Made by a program: the position numbers and the translations under genes. Below the pieces are notes generated by a model. The model was not told the DNA's origin. It made no database searches and saw only the letters and a list, made by a program, of their open reading frames with translations. DNA of 64,000 bases from Flagellimonas sp. HMM57 (GTDB lineage Bacteria > Bacteroidota > Bacteroidia > Flavobacteriales > Flavobacteriaceae). The DNA lies in NCBI RefSeq assembly GCF_021390175.1, contig NZ_CP090004.1, positions 1,240,001 through 1,304,000 of the forward strand. Reading direction: 5' to 3'. Each line of letters opens with the position of its first letter. The first letter of the stretch is position 1. Shown piece after piece: positions 61,517 to 64,000 of this stretch.

Positions 61517-62356
61517 TTATTCAAGCATGAAGGTATCCTTAATTTTTGTGGTAGTTAAAGTTGTATCTCTAATCCCATAGAAGGGCAATAACAGGTTTTT
61601 ATCCGCAAAGCGACCTCCCAAATCTTCATCAAATGGGGTCTTGACCAGAACCGTATTCCATTTTCCTTCAACTCCAATATACGTTTCCTTTATCAAGTTA
61701 TCACGATCCATAGCATACAGGCAATCTTCAATAACATCAATAAGCTCTTTTCTATACTGGACATCTATTTTTTTGATATCGCTTACCTTCATCAATATCA
61801 AAAGCTTATCCTCTTTTAGCTTCGTAAAATATTCAATTTTTCCTGTATCCAGACCATCAACAATATCATAATCTACACAAGACTTTAGGGCAAAGGCCAA
61901 GGTATCTTTTTGTTGTACTTCCTTTGTCATCTTGGCTATATCAACATCTAAAAGTTGTCTTCTGGCATCAACTTTTTCAATTGCTGCATTCGGATTGTTG
62001 GCACGCATGTACACCCCATACATTGACAAACCAAAAAGAACAGCAAAAACAACAACCAACAGTAAACATCCACAACCTTGCCACAAGGGTCTTTTCGCAG
62101 GATCAATCCTATTTTCATTCTCTAGGCTCCTCAACATCTCTGGAGTAAACTGTGCCTTTGAATAGGTTTTCTTACAATGTGAACATTCTGCAACATGGGT
62201 CTTGAAAAGTGGTATTATGGGAATCCAGAAAAAATGAAAATACTTGCTGAAAGTTGAAACCGTAAATGAATCTTTCGTTTGGCAATAGGGACAAGCTGTG
62301 CCTTTTAGTTTTCGCTCCTTAATTTTCGATGCTCGGGTTCCAAAGAAGAAAATCAT
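61517..62356 (-). CDS. Zinc-ribbon membrane protein, 279 aa
   Basis: An N-terminal zinc-ribbon: 'CPYCQTKDSFTVSTFSKYFHFFW' (residues 22-44) then 'CSHCKKTYSKAQF' (about 57-69), giving four Cys ligands. A transmembrane helix follows (about 95-115, 'GCGCLLLVVVFAVLFGLSMYGVYM'), and then an extracytoplasmic domain (about 120-279) with 'DIVDGLDTGKIEYFTKLKEDK' and 'YRKELIDVIEDCLYAMDRD'. The zinc-ribbon family with this hydrophobic 'FHFFWIPIIPLFKTH' insertion occurs widely in Bacteroidota, without assigned function. Transcribed toward the secreted hypothetical gene; no operon partner is clear. Confidence 0.7.
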   Translation of the reverse strand: MIFFFGTRASKIKERKLKGTACPYCQTKDSFTVSTFSKYFHFFWIPIIPLFKTHVAECSHCKKTYSKAQFTPEMLRSLENENRIDPAKRPLWQGCGCLLLVVVFAVLFGLSMYGVYMRANNPNAAIEKVDARRQLLDVDIAKMTKEVQQKDTLAFALKSCVDYDIVDGLDTGKIEYFTKLKEDKLLILMKVSDIKKIDVQYRKELIDVIEDCLYAMDRDNLIKETYIGVEGKWNTVLVKTPFDEDLGGRFADKNLLLPFYGIRDTTLTTTKIKDTFMLE

Positions 62357-62459
62357 AAGACAGGTTTTTAATCAAACCAAAAGTAGCACAACCATCATCT
62401 AAAAACTTCACGGTTTTAAGGGGTTTTACGCAGCTCTTGACTTAAAAAAACAGTATCTA

Positions 62460-63269
62460 TCACATTTGTTCCCTTACTAAGGTTATTATTTTGTAGAGCA
62501 AAACCACCTCAACGATAACCGTGGGAAAAAATAAAAACAAGGCCAATGGAGCCAAAAAAACTGTTAATAGACAAAGGGACATCAATACTTCCATGCCACC
62601 AGCTGCAAAAGCTATAGTTCTTAATTGCTTTCCAACTTTCAAAATAGCTATCCCGAATAGAATTCCTATAGCACCAAAAGAAATCGATTCCGCCAGTATT
62701 ACAATTTCAAAACCGAAGGTATCGTGAAAAACTGAAATAATATCATAGATATAGAAAAGGAAGAGTATAAAAATAAATAATACTGAAGCAATTTTCATTA
62801 AATAGCTTTTCAGTAGTTTTCCGGATATCAAAAAACCATAGATAAACAGGGTATTAAAAACAAGCACCAAAATTTTCATTGCAACGTGTCCCCATGTGCC
62901 GTAAATTAATTCTCCATCCTCAAACCGAATGTAATCTGCGATTCCTTCGAATACCGCTACAATTAAAAATAAAATTCCAGCTATCAATGAAACGGTCAAT
63001 AAGTTATGGATGGATTTCGCTTCCTTTGGAGGTACTGTAATTATTCTATTAACAGCATTTTCATTATCTGTTTGATGTAGGGTCTCAAAGTCGTAATCCA
63101 AGGCTGATAAAATTGTTTTTATCGTATAGCTTCTTGGGGACACTTCTCCACTTTCGATTCGTTGTAAGGTTCTTACATTGATGTTGCACCTATCAACCAA
63201 TTCTTCTTGGGTGAATCCCTTTTGTTTTCTTAGTTCTACAATCTTCAATCCTAACTCTGGCTGTTGCAT
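62460..63269 (-). CDS. XRE-family HTH regulator with C-terminal membrane domain
   Basis: Residues 6-60 are a Cro/C1-type HTH ('LKIVELRKQKGFTQEELVDRCNINVRTLQRIESGEVSPRSYTIKTILSALDYD', split). After a linker there are about five transmembrane helices (about 90-265, 'LTVSLIAGILFLIVAVFEGI', 'FILFLFYIYDIISVF', 'LLTVFLAPLALFLFFPTVIV'). Such HTH-membrane fusions sense the envelope or a small molecule at the membrane. Target genes are unknown. It diverges from the PP-loop gene at 63446, a possible target. Confidence 0.82.
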   Translation of the reverse strand: MQQPELGLKIVELRKQKGFTQEELVDRCNINVRTLQRIESGEVSPRSYTIKTILSALDYDFETLHQTDNENAVNRIITVPPKEAKSIHNLLTVSLIAGILFLIVAVFEGIADYIRFEDGELIYGTWGHVAMKILVLVFNTLFIYGFLISGKLLKSYLMKIASVLFIFILFLFYIYDIISVFHDTFGFEIVILAESISFGAIGILFGIAILKVGKQLRTIAFAAGGMEVLMSLCLLTVFLAPLALFLFFPTVIVEVVLLYKIITLVREQM

Positions 63270-63445
63270 GGCAATCTCTTTTAAATTCTTTCAGCAATGT
63301 TAAGTCCAAGATAAATTAAGCCCAAGGAATTTGATGGGTTTTGACCCGACATTTAGACGGCATTTGACATCTGAATCAACAACATACGGACGATTTCAAA
63401 AATACCATCATAAAATATATAGGGTTAAAATTTTATCTTAGGGTC
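63270..63445. other. Divergent intergenic region between HTH and PP-loop genes
   Basis: 176 bases with no gene. It must hold both divergent promoters; a clear TAnnTTTG box on either strand is not evident to me. No large palindrome is seen. Confidence 0.35.
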
Positions 63446-64000
63446 ATGCCAAAAAAAACAAAAACCTATTTCAATTGGAGTTCTGGAAAAGACTCAGCTT
63501 TGGCGTTTTATTACCTACAACGGAAAAATAACGTAGAAATCGACCTTTTGTTAACGACCTTGAATAAACATCATAACAGAGTGTCCATGCATGGTCTGCA
63601 CAGGGAGGTTCTAGAAGCACAGGCCAAAGCTATAGGAACACCTTTGGATATCCTCGAAGTTCCTGAGAACCCAAGTATGGATGAGTACAATGCCCTAATG
63701 AAAAACAAAGTCCTGGATTTAAAATCCAGAGGATACACACAAACTGTTTTTGGTGATATTTTTTTAGACGATTTAAAGCAATATCGTGAAGATATGCTCC
63801 AACCTCTTGGCATTGAACCCATTTTTCCCATTTGGAAGAAAGATACCAAAGCCTTGATTCATGAATTTATTGAATTAGGATTCAAAGCGGTGATTGTATG
63901 TATCAACAATTCCAAATTGAATGCATCCTTTCTCGGAAAGGAACTGTCTGTGGAACTCGTTGAAAAATTTCCAGAGGATATTGACCCTTGTGGGGAAAAT
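63446..64000 (+). CDS. Dph6-like ATP pyrophosphatase (PP-loop), 5' portion, runs off the right edge
   Basis: The ORF starts at the ATG at 63446 and is still open at the end of the window (185 codons seen). 'FNWSSGKDSALAFYYL' is the SGGKDS-type PP-loop near residue 9. 'HNRVSMHGLHREVLEAQAKAIG', 'YTQTVFGDIFLDDLKQYREDML' and 'IDPCGEN' at the window edge match the diphthine-ammonia ligase / adenine nucleotide alpha hydrolase family (MJ0570-related). In bacteria, which lack diphthamide, the substrate is unknown. The missing C-terminal part is expected to be about 40-50 residues. Confidence 0.85.
   Translation, partial: MPKKTKTYFNWSSGKDSALAFYYLQRKNNVEIDLLLTTLNKHHNRVSMHGLHREVLEAQAKAIGTPLDILEVPENPSMDEYNALMKNKVLDLKSRGYTQTVFGDIFLDDLKQYREDMLQPLGIEPIFPIWKKDTKALIHEFIELGFKAVIVCINNSKLNASFLGKELSVELVEKFPEDIDPCGEN

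Overview
The window looks like chromosomal DNA of a marine member of the Flavobacteriaceae (Bacteroidota). The evidence is low-GC DNA, few Shine-Dalgarno sites, TAnnTTTG-type -7 promoter boxes, type IX secretion (T9SS) sorting domains, PorP/SprF, the flavobacterial order ribF-serS-TPR-DUF4286-rsmA-mgtE, an OlsF-type aminolipid acyltransferase and the long 'FFKxLF' N-terminus of Pth. No rRNA, phage, transposase or CRISPR array is visible.

Layout. 1-3.9 kb is a sparse, AT-rich accessory stretch: a hydrolase end, two orphan proteins, inverted repeats, and an N-terminally truncated LytS-type kinase next to an intact LytTR regulator. 3.9-7.0 kb (minus) is an ECF sigma / putative anti-sigma / DUF4097 / beta-barrel operon with a coupled 53-codon ORF at its end. 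7.1-20.6 kb (minus) is a T9SS operon: a ~3515-residue secreted protein (about 15 Ig/PKD-like modules, 15 DUF11 modules and a type B sorting domain), then PorP/SprF, then an OmpA protein. 20.9-23.4 kb (minus) holds an alginate-export-like porin, a small membrane protein and a Crp/Fnr regulator. tRNA-Leu(CAA) follows, then prs-rplY-pth. 26.1-30.6 kb (minus) is a secreted metzincin protease and a lipoprotein.

30.6-40.1 kb (plus) is a housekeeping run: ribF, an HTTM/gamma-carboxylase-like protein, serS, TPR, DUF4286, rsmA, mgtE, cupin and a 2-hydroxyacid dehydrogenase. 40.1-42.3 kb has small regulator and membrane genes. 42.3-44.1 kb is an arsenic-type operon (ArsR, DUF6428, GNAT, ArsC) with no efflux pump in it. 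44.1-49.3 kb holds OlsF, aspartate kinase, a GNAT, fructose-1,6-bisphosphatase and a TerB-like protein.

49.5-59.8 kb (plus) is a DNA-repair island: ligase-associated exonuclease, ATP-dependent ligase, GIY-YIG protein, Lhr-like helicase, a toxin-antitoxin pair, PdeM phosphoesterase and Mfd. It ends with an orphan secreted protein, a zinc-ribbon protein, an XRE-type membrane regulator and the start of a Dph6-like PP-loop enzyme.

The most unusual signal is a family of short palindromes (variable 5-7 bp complementary arms around a conserved 12-nt core, consensus close to TCGACTacGCTC). It is scattered in the repair island and once after prs. Several copies lie in frame inside the ligase and Mfd genes, so the element is translated; in one orientation it repeatedly encodes TERS(R/Q)S. 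A second, larger structured repeat sits just upstream of the repair island.
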